Shown in pieces: positions 12,809 to 24,318 of a DNA stretch of 64,000 nt. Position numbers and translations under genes: made by a program. This stretch comes from Notolepis coatsorum (taxonomy: Eukaryota; Chordata; Actinopteri; Aulopiformes; Paralepididae), in contig OZ020589.1 in assembly GCA_963971535.1 (NCBI GenBank), positions 80,979,184 to 81,043,183 on the forward strand. The letters run 5' to 3'. The first letter of the stretch is position 1. Every line of letters starts with the position of its first letter. The notes under the pieces were generated by a model. It saw nothing but the letters and a program-made list of their open reading frames with translations. It searched no databases and was not told the DNA's origin.

Positions 12809-15800
12809 CTACCACAATGGCGGCAGCCTATAAGTGTTATGGGAACAGAGGAACGGGACCCGTATTAAGGCAACACAACAGGTTCAAGAGGGAAAAAACA
12901 CCAAACAGCGTGTATTTATTTATACAAGGTTCAAGGCAAACAGAACAGAACAAACAGAAATAAATAAATGACTGTGGTGGTGTAGTGTGGGCAGGTCGGA
13001 AGCCTGGGATATGAAGTGTGTAATTAATAAATGTGTCGGGAAGCAGGTGACTATGTGTGTGTGTCTTAACAATGTAGAATGGGGTCTTACCGTGTTGTAT
13101 ATGTAGTGGGTCAAGGTTGCCTAAACAACTCCCCGGAATAGTCGGGAGTCCCGGGGGCTAAACACAAGGAAAAAAAACAATGAACGTGGCGGTTCGGGAA
13201 CGGCGTCCCCACACTAGACGAAAAAAAGCAAGAGAGGCGAGGGTTAGTTAATCAGCAAACAATTACCAAAGCTACAGGGGAGAAAACGAGGGTTAGGTTA
13301 CCAGCCGGTAGATACAATACGCGCATCAAACAAAATGAGGATTCACCAACAGTCAGAATATTCAAATGCAATCTCAATACGAAGGTATAGACAAAATAGT
13401 CAAAAAAGGTTAATGACGCAAACCAACTGTTCCTGGCAGAACAAACTCTCGTTGTCCTCAGGGCTGGTCAAATGTTTATACTCCCATCCATCACAGAGAA
13501 GGAGACAGGAGCCTCTGATTGTAGATTAGCAGCAGTGGACCGGGCGTTTCTAGAGAAGCGTGCGAGTCGGGACTGAGTGACAACGCCACATGACCTCCGG
13601 AGGGAGCTATCAGGCTGAGGCACTTGTTCAGAAGCAGTACTCACAACAATAAAGAGCTTAATCACAGACAGTTGTTGATCACTCATCACTCATGATATAC
13701 TGTAGCCTACCTAATCATCAGTGTTGGGCAAGTTACTTTTAAAAAGTAACTAGTTACAGTTACTAGTTACTTCTTCCAAAAAGTAACTAAATTACTTACT
13801 CAGTTACAAATTATAAAAGTAACTAGTTACTTCAGAAAGTAACTATTGCGTTACTTTCAATATATATATATTTTTTTACATAAACAACATACACAAATCT
13901 AAACTATTTTAATGTTGCTGTGGGACAAAGTGAGACTAGCCTCCAATCAAATGCCATGTATGTAGATATTATAATTACTATGTTTATATATTAGTGGATC
14001 ATACAAATACAATAGATGTTTTGGAACTTTTGATAAATTGCCCCTCAACAGGCCACAACTGGGCAACATTAAATTATGCTTGTTAAGCACTATACCAAAA
14101 ATAAATAACAAATATATACTGATTGATTGAACATTTTAATTAACAGATTGCAGAATGGGTACAGCACTACGGCTCAATACACACAATTGTTAAGGGACTG
14201 CAGATCAGAAAAAGACTTTCGTCTTGTTTACATCAGGGTCCCCCATTTTCAATTCATGACATACACAACATACAGATATAAGAATCTAATCGAATCATTC
14301 TAAACCAATCTAATCATGACATTTAAGACATGCATGACATACAGATATATATCTCTGCGCACCAGACTGTGCTATTAAACCAGGAAGTGCAGCACTATGT
14401 TGAGCCCATAGATATATACTGTATGGTTGAGCCTGTCAGCAGTAGAGGCACTACTGCCCTGCGCTGCAACACAAGAGTGAACCGCTGTCTCACGCTGACT
14501 GCTCGCTTATTATGTTGTTCCGTTGGATTCGTTTTAGATTATTTAGGCTCAAACCGTACACTACACAGACCCGCGGTCTCCGCTGACTGAATCGCTTGTG
14601 TTGTGGCTCAAGGCCTCTACATGCTACAGCAACTTCAAAGCAACTGCAACACAACATCAGCACGATTTCACCGCGGTTGTTGCAGAGGGTCTTGTAGACT
14701 GTGTTGCAAGGATGTTGCGTACATCTCCCCAAAATCTAATCTAAACAACCGTTGCGTTGATATTGCGTAGCAGTGATTGGTTGGTAGTGAATCGGGGCGG
14801 GGCTGTCATAGAATAATATTGGTCCCGCAGCGAGGAATACCATCCTCCATTGTTGTAGCCAGCCAGCTAGCGTTGATGATGCTATTCAATGCTCTATCAT
14901 ACCCAACTAACGTCAATGCCATTCAGAATGTATTAACATAGCTACAACAACACACAGTAACGTTAATATAATTACATGCATCATTGTTTACAATGAACGG
15001 TGGGCAGTTCGAAAGGACTGGACACGGACAAGTTGTTAAACAGCAATCAATTAATTTAATATAACAGGTAGTTCGAGCTGCATTTTCGTGCCTACAACCA
15101 CAGCCACAGGGATATATCCAGCTTTGACGAGCTCTCTCTCCTCCTGCCGATTAAATTCAGCAGCTCTTCCTCGACCTCGAGTGCCTGTAGCTGCCTGCAT
15201 TTGCACAAAGGCGTCCATCCCTGCTGCTAGCTAACGTTAAAACTAACCTAAAGTTACACAAGCAGAATACATCACAAATACTTCCGGTAGGGGGATTTCA
15301 AAATAAAAGAGCGACGTCTAAAAGCACCGGAAATACGATTATTTTGTACATTATCTAACGTTAACACGAACCTAAACTAACTTTAGATTAGTTTAGGTTC
15401 GTGTTAACGTTAGATAATGTACAAAATAAACATATTTACGGTGCTTTTAGACGTCGCTCTTTTATTTTGAAATCCCCCGACCGGAAGTAAAAATAATGCT
15501 TCTTTTTCTGCTTGTTATCAATGGGTTGGTTGAGAAGGGAAATTTCATCTATCTAGGGAACCTAGCTACATCCGGGGTACAATGTTGCATAGGCTGCACA
15601 TCGATGTTGCAGAAGCATAAAGGCAGAGTGTCTGCAACACCGTTGCTTTGTCGATGTTGTGTTGCAGTTGCTTTGAAGTTGCTGTAGCATGTAGAGGCCT
15701 TCAGACTCTCGATGCGTTAGACCCGCCCACCTCTACCTTTGATTGGCTTACCATGACATTTTACTCAGCCTCAGCCAATCGTCACTCGTCAGCATGTATC

Positions 15801-16120
15801 CGCCTGACTCGCGCACTGCCCACTAAACAAGGAAGAACATAATATTGCCTCTCAGCGCAGATATCTGTCTGATGAAAGAAACAGGTTCATTCATAGTAAC
15901 ACGCCGGATTTATTTGCAGTAACGGTAACAGCGTTATTGAGATTGGAAGAGTAATCCGTTAGATTACTCGTTACTGAAAAAACGAATGCCGTTAGTAACG
16001 TCGTTACTTATAGTGCCGTTATTCCCATCACTGCTAATCATACATCCATTATTGTTGTACTGTAGATGAGAACTATTTTATTGCACTGCACTATTGCATT
16101 ATTTTACTGTCTATTCTATT
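12809..16120. repeat. 3.3-kb tandem duplication, copy 2
   Basis: Second copy of the unit at 9492-12803. After 16120 the two flanks diverge: copy 1 continues CTATTCTACC and copy 2 continues TTACTGTTTT. A duplication after the hAT insertion is the simplest account, since both copies carry the same hAT with the same TSDs. An assembly error that duplicated a segment cannot be excluded. Confidence 0.9.
13719..16033. mobile_element. hAT DNA transposon, non-autonomous, in copy 2
   Basis: Same element as at 10402-12716, carried along in the tandem duplication. The flanking CTAATCAT repeats are at 13711-13718 and 16034-16041. It is not an independent insertion because its flanks are duplicated as well. 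Confidence 0.9.
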
Positions 16121-17099
16121 TTACTGTTTTACTGTATTACTGTCTATTTAAAAATGGCCATAGAACTGTCAAGACACCATTGAGTTGATTGAATGTATTT
16201 CCTGCCATGTGAACTTTGTAATGAAACTCAAAGTATTAAGAGTGAAGTACTGCTCTGGGCTTTCTTATTATTTACTGTGCCTAAAACAAATAAAACTAGA
16301 AGACATACGTATTGCTGTTGTTCTGTAGTAATTCAGAACTGTTCTCTAAAGTAATTCAGAACTGTAATTGTTCTATAATAGCAGCGATGCATGTTGGCCG
16401 TCCTGGTGGTTTGCTGTTCATCACTGACTCCCTCTCCGGCCACCGGTTTCTGTTTCACACGGGTGAAATGTGTGAATGTGCAGCCGGCATTGGCTATAGA
16501 CCTTCGAACAGCAAAACAACCCAGAAGTTGCCGATGGCAGTGCAATACCACATCGTGGCACACGCACTGTAACATTGGTCCCCATTCATTCACTCCACTT
16601 ACCACTACCGCATTTGGGGCAGATTTTGGCCTTTCACAAGCGGTTCCTTCTCTGGGATTCGCTCGTAGCTACTGTAAGAACAGGATTTACGATTGCGGAA
16701 GAACAGTCGTAAGTCGGACAGAACCCCTTCTGGTGCCGTGTTCTTAACCCCTTAAGCCTGACGAGGCCGGTACAGGGCTCAGATTCATATCACGCAATAA
16801 ATCAATCAATACAGAACGTATTAATTAATGTTGCGTTTCTTTTTCAAATGTAGTAAAGACACTAACCCTCTCAAAACAGTAGTCAAAGTGTATATTTTCA
16901 GCACTACGTTTGTTTACCAATGAGTTGTGTGTTATTAGTGGAATATGAGTTTATAGAAATCTCAGTGAATTGAGTCGGAAACCGGCGCATATGGATGGGA
17001 GGAAGTGGCGCAGCCAAAAATGAGTATAGTCTTTTAAAAGAAGAGAACCAGGAGAATAAGATAATTTCGAAAAACTACACTATCCAGCTCATGCCAGCC
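16121..17099. other. unassigned sequence
   Basis: Open frames of 86-118 codons overlap on both strands at 16312-16747, but show no recognisable domain and no codon-level support. No repeats with clear ends were found. An AATAAA lies at about 16290 and another at 16796. Confidence 0.35.
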
Positions 17100-18901
17100 C
17101 CTGTCAAACTTTGAGCCATCTGACTCTGTCATATTTCTCTCCCATTACAGAAGCCGAGACCCTGACACTGGTAACTTCGAACCGTCCGACTACATGCCAG
17201 CTGGACCAGCTACCCTCCCCACTCCTCCAAACCATAGCATCAGACATCCTCCCATTCCTAACTGCATCCATCAACTCCTCCCTCAACTCGGGGGTGGTCC
17301 CCACCTCCCTAAAACAAGCCAGAATCACACCGCTCATAAAAAAAATAAACCTGAACCCCACCGTCATAGGCAACTATCGTCCTGTCTCTCTTTTCTCCTT
17401 CCTTTCTAAAACACTTGAAGGTGCTGTATCCAACCAACTTACTGCTTATCTCTTACAGAATGACCTCCTAGACCCTAATCAGTCAGGCTTCCGGACTGGC
17501 CACTAGACAGAAACGGCCCTCATTGCGGTCACAGAGGCACTTCACTTAGCAAAAGCGAAAGGCCTCTCCTCTGTCTTGATTCTCCTAGATCTATCTGCAG
17601 CCTACGACACAGTCAACCATCAGATCCTCCTCGCGGCCCTCGCAGGAATGGGAGTGGCTGGCTCTGCGCTGACATCATACCTCAATGACCGCTCCTACCA
17701 AGTATCATGGAGAGGGACCCTGTCGGCCACCCGCCCCCTGTGGACGGGTGTCCCCCAGGGCTTGGTCCTAGGACCCCTTCTCTTCTCCCTCTACACTAAA
17801 TCACTGGGTAACATAATCACAACTCATGCCTTCTCGTATCATTGTTATGCCGATGATACTCAACTCTTCCTCTCCTTCCCTCCCTCAGATATCCACATCT
17901 CTGAGCGGATCTCGGCCTGTCTGTCCGACATCTCCGCCTGGATGACGACCAACCACCTCAAACTGCTCCTAAGCAAAACAGAATTGCTCCACCTGCCGGC
18001 CAAATCCTCCCCCCTGACCGACCTTTCCATCACAGTCGATAATGCAGCTGTGACCGCGTCCCTGACCGCCAAGAACCTTTGTGTTGTCCTCGATGACAAG
18101 TTGAACTTCTCTGCTCACATCGCAGCAACAACCAGAACCTGCAGATTCCTCCTGAGCAACGTCAGAAGGATCCGCCCCTTCCTGACAAAGGAAGCCATCC
18201 AACTCCTCGTCCAATCAACAGTCATCTCCCGCCTCGACTACTGCAACGCACTGTTTGCTGGCCTCCCGGCCACTGCCACCAAGCCTCTTCAACTCATTCA
18301 GAACGCAGAGGCCTGCCTGATCTCAAACCTACCGAAGTCGGCCCATGTCACCCCACTTCTTAGGGACTGGCTCCCCATTGCTGCACGAATCCGCTTCAAG
18401 GCCCTCGACCTGGCATACCGTGCGGCAAAGGGAACCGCTCCCGCCTACCTCCGGTCAATGGTCTCTAACTACACACCCTCAAGACCCCTACGCTCTGCAT
18501 CTTCTGGCCATCTCAGACCCACTCCTATCCAAGCTCCGCGAGGGTCAACAAGGAGAACCTGCCTTTTCTCAGTCCTTGCCCCACAATGGTGGAATGAACT
18601 ACCCACCCGTTAGGACAGCCAAAACCCGTCCAATATTTCGCCGTCGACTAAAGACGCACTTCTTCAACCATTATCTGAAAAAAATATATATATTTAAAAG
18701 AATAAAAAAATCTAACCCTAACTAACCTTACTGTCATGCACTTGTCCTAATAAACTAACCTACACTGTAGCACTCAACACTTTGATGAACATTGTTACTC
18801 AGCTGATAGAGTTGTGCCCTTCCTGATGACTTGTCGTACAGAACTTGTAAGTCACTTTGGATAAAAGCGTCAGCTAAATGACTAAATGTAAATGTAAATG
18901 T
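17100..18901 (+). pseudogene. L2-type LINE, 5'-truncated, one stop and one frameshift
   Basis: One frame runs from 17111 to 18613 and encodes a non-LTR reverse transcriptase. Motif A is DLSAAYDTVNH, motif B is GVPQGLVLGPLLFSLY, and the catalytic YADDTQLF lies at 17846-17869. The C-terminal region follows, ending APQWWNELP. A TAG at 17504-17506 interrupts the frame after SGFRTGH, and near 18595 a frameshift moves the final RRLKTHFF block into another frame. The 3' end has the phrase TTTGGATAAAAGCGTC and a short TAAATG-type tail ending near 18901, which matches the tails at 22582 and 46263. No endonuclease domain is left. The copy is dead. Confidence 0.9.
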
Positions 18902-18964
18902 GATGTGAAATTATGTTTCCGTGTAATATTCTGGATCACATCTCATGGTTGGAACAATCATAAT

Positions 18965-19426
18965 CCTCTCTTTCTCCGATTTTCTCTGTTTTTCTCCCCG
19001 TCCCAATTTTAGTCGTTGTGCCAATTCCCCCCCTCCCCTACCTGGTTGTTGTGCGCATGTTCTCCTACTGGTCGATACAAGGGAACCCTGAAGTCATCCG
19101 CACGCTTCCTCCGACACGTGCGGCGACAGCCAGTGACTCTTTTTTCACCTGGCAGCGAGGACTCTCATTGGTGAAGTGTAACACGTGGGAGGTCACGCTG
19201 CCTTCATCAAGTCCTGCCTCCGCTGAGCAAGCGCCCAGACCTGACCTGTAGGCGTCGCTGTCCACAACGCCAGATTCCCACCCATGACTTGCCCTCCCCC
19301 TAACCCAATCAAATGGGTTAGTATAGCGATCAGCCCAAGCCCCAAGCAATGCTGACTCCAGGAGTCGAGACCGCAGCCTCTTGCATTGGTGACGAGTGCA
19401 ATCTCCGCTACGCCACCTGACCGCCC
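18965..19426 (-). mobile_element. tRNA-derived SINE, copy 2
   Basis: Same family as 2126-2600. On the minus strand from 19426 it shows an A-box-like TGGCGTAGCGG and a B-box-like GGTCTCGACTCC, then body phrases shared with copy 1 (for example CACGTG-containing and CTCTCATTGG segments on the plus strand). The far end is a pyrimidine-rich plus-strand segment at 18965-19000. I could not find a clear target-site duplication. Confidence 0.75.
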
Positions 19427-20100
19427 ATTCCTGAACATTATTGCCATAAAATAGAATGTGGTTAGTTTCTTTACCTTTCTGTGAACGTCTGGGAAAAAAA
19501 CATGGCTCAATCATATACAAATGGCGGAACAATTTCCATTACAAAAAAGTAACTGTACTCACAGTAGATTTCATTCACGGTTTTTGCTGCCTTGTTGGGA
19601 GCGCCTGGTGGTACTAAATCCAGATTGAACTCTACCATTGGAAAGAGGAGATTCATAGATGTGTGAGTTGGCCATAATAAGGTAATTTATAGGCCTGATA
19701 TTCTATATTCATATTTCAAAATGCATGTGTCCGGATGGCAAACTTCGGTACTGTATCTACAAAACCCCCTGTAAATCATCTGCCCTTTATTAATTTCATT
19801 AGATTTGTTGTACACTTGATCTCAAGAAGGTGTTGAATGAGCTCAGTCGCAATTATTCACGTCTGGTCAATGTTAGCATGGTGTTATTCACCGTCAAAGA
19901 TGATGTTTTTAAAGAAAATTGATACAATTTACTGAAGCCTAGTAGCAGTCACAATATTTCGGACACTGGGAATACATTCCCAGTCCATAGATGCCCCTAG
20001 ATACCAAGGACATGCAAATGGTCCTTGTAGAAGTGGAGCTATCCTCCATTTACATACGGTATGTATTTTTAGGCAAATCCTCTGAAAATATGGCTTGGGC
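19427..20100. other. unassigned sequence
   Basis: A/T-rich, with no gene or element ends recognised. Confidence 0.3.
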
Positions 20101-20104
20101 TTAA

Positions 20105-21043
20105 CACATTGGACGCCAGACCCGAGATAAGTCGGGTTAACTCGCCATTGCTTGAGCGCCAAACCCGAGAAAAGTTGGATTTTAATCTTTATTTCTTTTA
20201 TTCGCTATATCCATTCATAATTCATCCATCCAGCCAGATGTTATCATTGGGATTGGCTCTGAGATCGCAAACGGCCAATACCGCCTAACGCATTGCGGCC
20301 AGTATTGCACATCATTGGAAACCCTCTGGCTTGGGCTGTACGTCGAAGAAGTCCGGTCCAGGTTTTCCTTCTCGGGCATGAGTAACGTTTATAACACATG
20401 GATTGGGGACACTCGAGCACCACCGGTTCATGTGTTTTGGTGGATAACATTGGACACACGATCGCAATCAGTATTTGGAATGGCGATCAGATAATTGGAT
20501 TATTATTTTTGCAGTACATCAGAGACAAGGTAAGGACTATATGTTATCGATTTTGCGTTGATCCGATGATGTTTTCCCCGCGATCGCAGTGTGTGTCTGT
20601 AATGTACTGTGTAATATATGCCGTTGGTGGCGATCGAAACATATAAAAACGACCTCTACCCTTTCGTGCATGCATGATGAAACATAATACCGATAATCTA
20701 GCGTTGATTTCAGAATGATTATTGATCCAGGCGAGAAATGGCACAATTTATAATGAAATGCAGTAAAGCGCTGTTTGGCGGAGTTTCCTGGGATTACACA
20801 GGATCACTCTAAAACTATACTCATATTCACCACCGTATAAAACGGAAATGTATGGATGAAAAGATGATCTGTTATTTGCATGTTGACCGGAAGAAACTCA
20901 CTGACAATCGACGTTGTTATTAGATCCATAGCTATAATATTTAATATAGGTTTAGCACTGCAAACACCGGAATTGATCCCCATTGAACAGAGTGCTGGCA
21001 CACAACGGCCCAACGCCCATAGCGACCCCTGGCGCTGAAAGTG
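20105..21043. mobile_element. piggyBac-type non-autonomous element (TTAA MITE), copy 2
   Basis: TTAA at 20101-20104 and 21044-21047 flank 939 bp. The left end CACATTGGACGCCAG and the reverse-complemented right end CACTTTCAGCGCCAGG are inverted repeats. Its length equals that of the elements at 4229 and 35357, but its interior differs, so it looks like a sister subfamily mobilised by the same type of transposase. No long open frame is present. Confidence 0.8.
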
Positions 21044-21084
21044 TTAAGATGTTAAACCCCACTCTAACAACTAGCCTCAACATT

Positions 21085-23050
21085 AGCATATGAATGAATG
21101 AATTTATTCACACACACACACGATACATTACATGTAAGTATCCTCATGTGATATAACAATGTCGCAATTGTGTGCATGTGCCAGGTCTCCCAAGAAGCTA
21201 TTTAAAGCTTTTGGAGGGAGCCTGAGCACAGATATAAACAGAATATAAACAACAAAACAATAAACAAAAAACAAAACAAAACAAAACATACAACGTGGGT
21301 AGGTTTACACACCTACCTACTAACTGACATATAACATAGATACATAATACAGACAATTTGTATTCCTAAGTTATAATTTTAATTAGAGATATGATTTAAG
21401 CAGTTCCTCTTTCAGTGATTTTTTAAATGTTTTAAAGGTTTTAGTCATTTTCAGATTCTCATCAAGCTTGTTCCAGATCTGTGGACCCCTGCATGCTATG
21501 CTTAGGCTAGCACAATTGAGCCTTCTCCTCTTGCCAAATATAAGATGCTTATTTCTTGTGTTGTGGATGTGCAGTGGTTGGCAGACTGGGACAAGCTCAG
21601 ACAGTCTGTGATTCATGTTGTTGACAACTTGATACATAATTGATGCATTTTGATTCATGTTAAATTCAGCAAGCCTTAGGAGACCAAAGCGATGGAACAG
21701 AGGCTTTGAGGGCGCTTTATACCCGGACCATGATAGTACTTGTAGTATTTTCTTTTGTAAGCTTTCTAGTTTCTTGAGATGGCTGGGGTATGTGTTGCAC
21801 CATATGACATTATAGTAATTAATGAGGGGTTCATACAAGGTTTTGTATAGAGTGAGAAGGGCAGGCAAGGGAAGAAAAGACGTATTTTGCAGAATAAGCC
21901 AACATATTTGGACAGTTTTGTTTGTAGATATTTTATGTGGCATTTGACGTTGAGTGACTCATCGATGACGACCCCCAGGAATTTTGTGGACACCACTCTT
22001 GACAGCTCCTTTCCATTTATTTGTATGCACATGTGATGTGTGCACATCCAATTTGAGTGGAAGACAATAAAGTTTGTTTTGCTGAGATTAAGTGATAATT
22101 TGTTGCATTTAAACCAGGTGTCCACTTTTTGTAGTTCTGTGTTGAGTAGATCTTGTAGCTCGAGTGGATTTTTATGTGACAGAAACAAATTAGTGTCATC
22201 AGCGAATATTACTTTGTGCAGAAGTTCAGATGAGTTGACAAAGTCATTTATATAAAGAATAAATAGTAAAGGCCCTAGAATTGACCCCTGGGGGACCCCA
22301 TATTTGATGTCCATTTTTATTGATTTGTGATTGTTTATATCGACGTACTGTTGCCTACCATGTAAATAGCTACTGAACCAGTTGAGAGCCAGACCCCTTA
22401 TGCCATAATGGTGTAGTTTCCCAAGTAGAATAGTGAAGTCAATGGTGTCAAAGGCCTTTGATAAGTCCAAGAAAACGCCCACCCCACAATCACCCTGATC
22501 AATGGCATCATGTATTTTTTCAATGAGGTCTAATATTGCCATGTATGTTGTTCTCTTTTTCCTAAAGCCGTATTGTGAATTTACATTTAGTCATTTAGCT
22601 GACGCTTTTGTCCAAAGCGACTTACAAGTTCTGTATGACAAGACAGCAAGAAGGGTACAACTCTATCAGCTGAGTAACAATGTTCATCAAAGTGTTGCGT
22701 GTTACAGTGTAGGTTAGTTTATTAGGACAAGTGCATGACAGTAAGGTTAGTCAGGGTTAGATTTTTTTTTATTTTTTTTTAATTTTTGGTGAGTATATTT
22801 AGCTTGTGTGTATTCGCTTAATCTGTTGTACACAACTCTCTCATACACTTTTGATAGAGCTGGTAACACGGATATTGGACGGTAATTATTAATACTATTT
22901 TTGTCACCTGATTTATATATGGGTATTATTCTACCAATTTTGATGTTTTTTGGCACCACACCATGTAGTAAGGCCAAATTAAATTAATACAGTGAGCGAG
23001 TGGTCTGACTATAATATTGGCTATGGCTATTAGGATTTTGCTGCATATTC
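21085..23050 (-). pseudogene. Jockey/Rex-type LINE, 5'-truncated and interrupted
   Basis: The minus strand encodes most of a reverse transcriptase. At 22747-22977 lies IGRIIPIYKSGDKNSINNYR; then at 21766-22566 come [12 protein letters not shown], motif [14 protein letters not shown], motif [21 protein letters not shown] and the catalytic [10 protein letters not shown]. The C-terminal region at 21383-21943 ends in another frame after a shift near 21850. The 3' tail is a TGAA/TTCA repeat (about 21088-21105). An L2 3' end (22582-22782) has been inserted between the first two RT blocks, and a small indel near 22980 breaks the frame upstream. No endonuclease domain is seen. Confidence 0.88.
22582..22782 (-). 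mobile_element. L2 LINE 3' end inserted in another LINE
   Basis: About 200 bp reverse-complementary to the 3' end of the L2 copy at 18700-18901, including the tail phrase ACATTTAGTCATTTAGC and the block GTAGGTTAGTTTATTAGGAC. It splits the reading frame of the surrounding LINE between the NYRPISVLP block and the SQYGFRKK block, so it arrived later. The T-run at about 22761-22780 marks the truncated 5' side. Confidence 0.85.
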
Positions 23051-23630
23051 CATATCCTTACTTCCACTCATGGAACTACAGATTTTGGTACAGCCAGGTT
23101 CTCTCTGTTTGTGTTTGTGTTTGGGTCCATAAGTCATGACCATGTAGCGCCAAACTTGTGTGTCCATCCGTATCAACAGTCTATGAAGTAGGAGTGAAGT
23201 AAGCAAAATGATGTTGGCACAATTCTGAACCATTATTTTTATCTGATTGTCTGATTCCAACATAACAAAGGTTTACTCATAGAAACCTTGTTTGTTTTCC
23301 TGGCTCGTCACATACACAAATAATGCATTATCCACATTGTGCATATTTCCATTTCAATCCAGGGTGTGTTTGTTTTGTCAATCCAGGGCCCTGCTAGCGG
23401 GCATGCCTGTTTCGAGTGAAACATAGCAAAGGCTGTCTATGCTGTTAGCACAACCACCACTCCCTCGGTTGCGGCGCCCTTTCCTTTGGTGCTATCCAGC
23501 CACAAAGGTTGGACAGCAGGATTGCTACTTCAATCATAGATGGTATGAGGATTACACATGGCTGGATTGCCGTCATTCAGGTCATTCATTTCCTGCTCCA
23601 TTTTAATCAGGTCATTCTGATTTGACTCGC
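23051..23630. other. unassigned sequence
   Basis: No supported gene or element boundary. Confidence 0.3.
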
Positions 23631-23634
23631 ACGG

Positions 23635-23677
23635 TGACGTCACGTGGTGAGGATGGAGCGGATAGTGATCCGATTGG
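23635..23677. promoter_or_regulatory. cluster of CRE, E-box and CCAAT-like motifs
   Basis: TGACGTCA (consensus cAMP response element) at 23635-23642 overlaps a CACGTG E-box at 23641-23646, followed by an inverted CCAAT box (ATTGG) at 23673-23677. The following 200 bases are richer in CpG than the surroundings, as in a vertebrate promoter. No downstream exon is evident, so function is inferred from motif density only. Confidence 0.3.
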
Positions 23678-23947
23678 CTCGGTGGTTGTAGCGCACCAAA
23701 CGGGGTTTGACAGAGAGCGAGCGAGAGAGAGAGGAAGAATCAGATAGACCCTCACGACAGAGCACACATACACACACGTGCGTTGCGCTGTCGTCTCTCA
23801 GTCTGTCTCTCTCTCTCCCCCTCTCTATCAAATAGACGCCCCGTCCATAGCTGTAGCGCGCGGCACAGTGACTTCCTCAAACGGGAGAGGGAGAGAGAGA
23901 AAGATAAGGGGACCTGCGTATCTCGCACGCAGCTGTGTTTACACAGT

Positions 23948-23948
<1 letters not shown>

Positions 23949-24032
<84 letters not shown>
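23949..24032. repeat. (CT)n microsatellite
   Basis: Pure CT run of about 84 bases. Confidence 0.95.
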
Positions 24033-24035
<3 letters not shown>

Positions 24036-24318
24036 ACTCGCAGACTGTGTGGATGACTGTCACTGAAAGTGCTTATGGGCGGAGCCCAGCCAATAACAGG
24101 CTGAAATCTTGAGGCTGGAAAATTATGCTTTTGAGTACTCCATTAGAAATATAAAACAATGATTTTTTTAAAATAAAGCTTACAGATGTCTTCCATAGAC
24201 TCCAGAGAATTGCATATTGTTGAGCCAGACTATTTCTGAATAGTCAACTCATTCCACGCTGTCATCGGATATGCTGCACACTAGCATTGTGTGTCTTAAA
24301 ATAATGCGTCGCCTTCTT

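Noticed and set aside
16312-16747. Overlapping 86-118 codon frames as a small gene
   Set aside because: Frames on both strands overlap, no domain is recognised, and no splice or start context supports one of them.
16735-17100. A fourth TTAA-flanked piggyBac-type element starting at the TTAA near 16747
   Set aside because: No matching inverted end with TTAA was found on the right.
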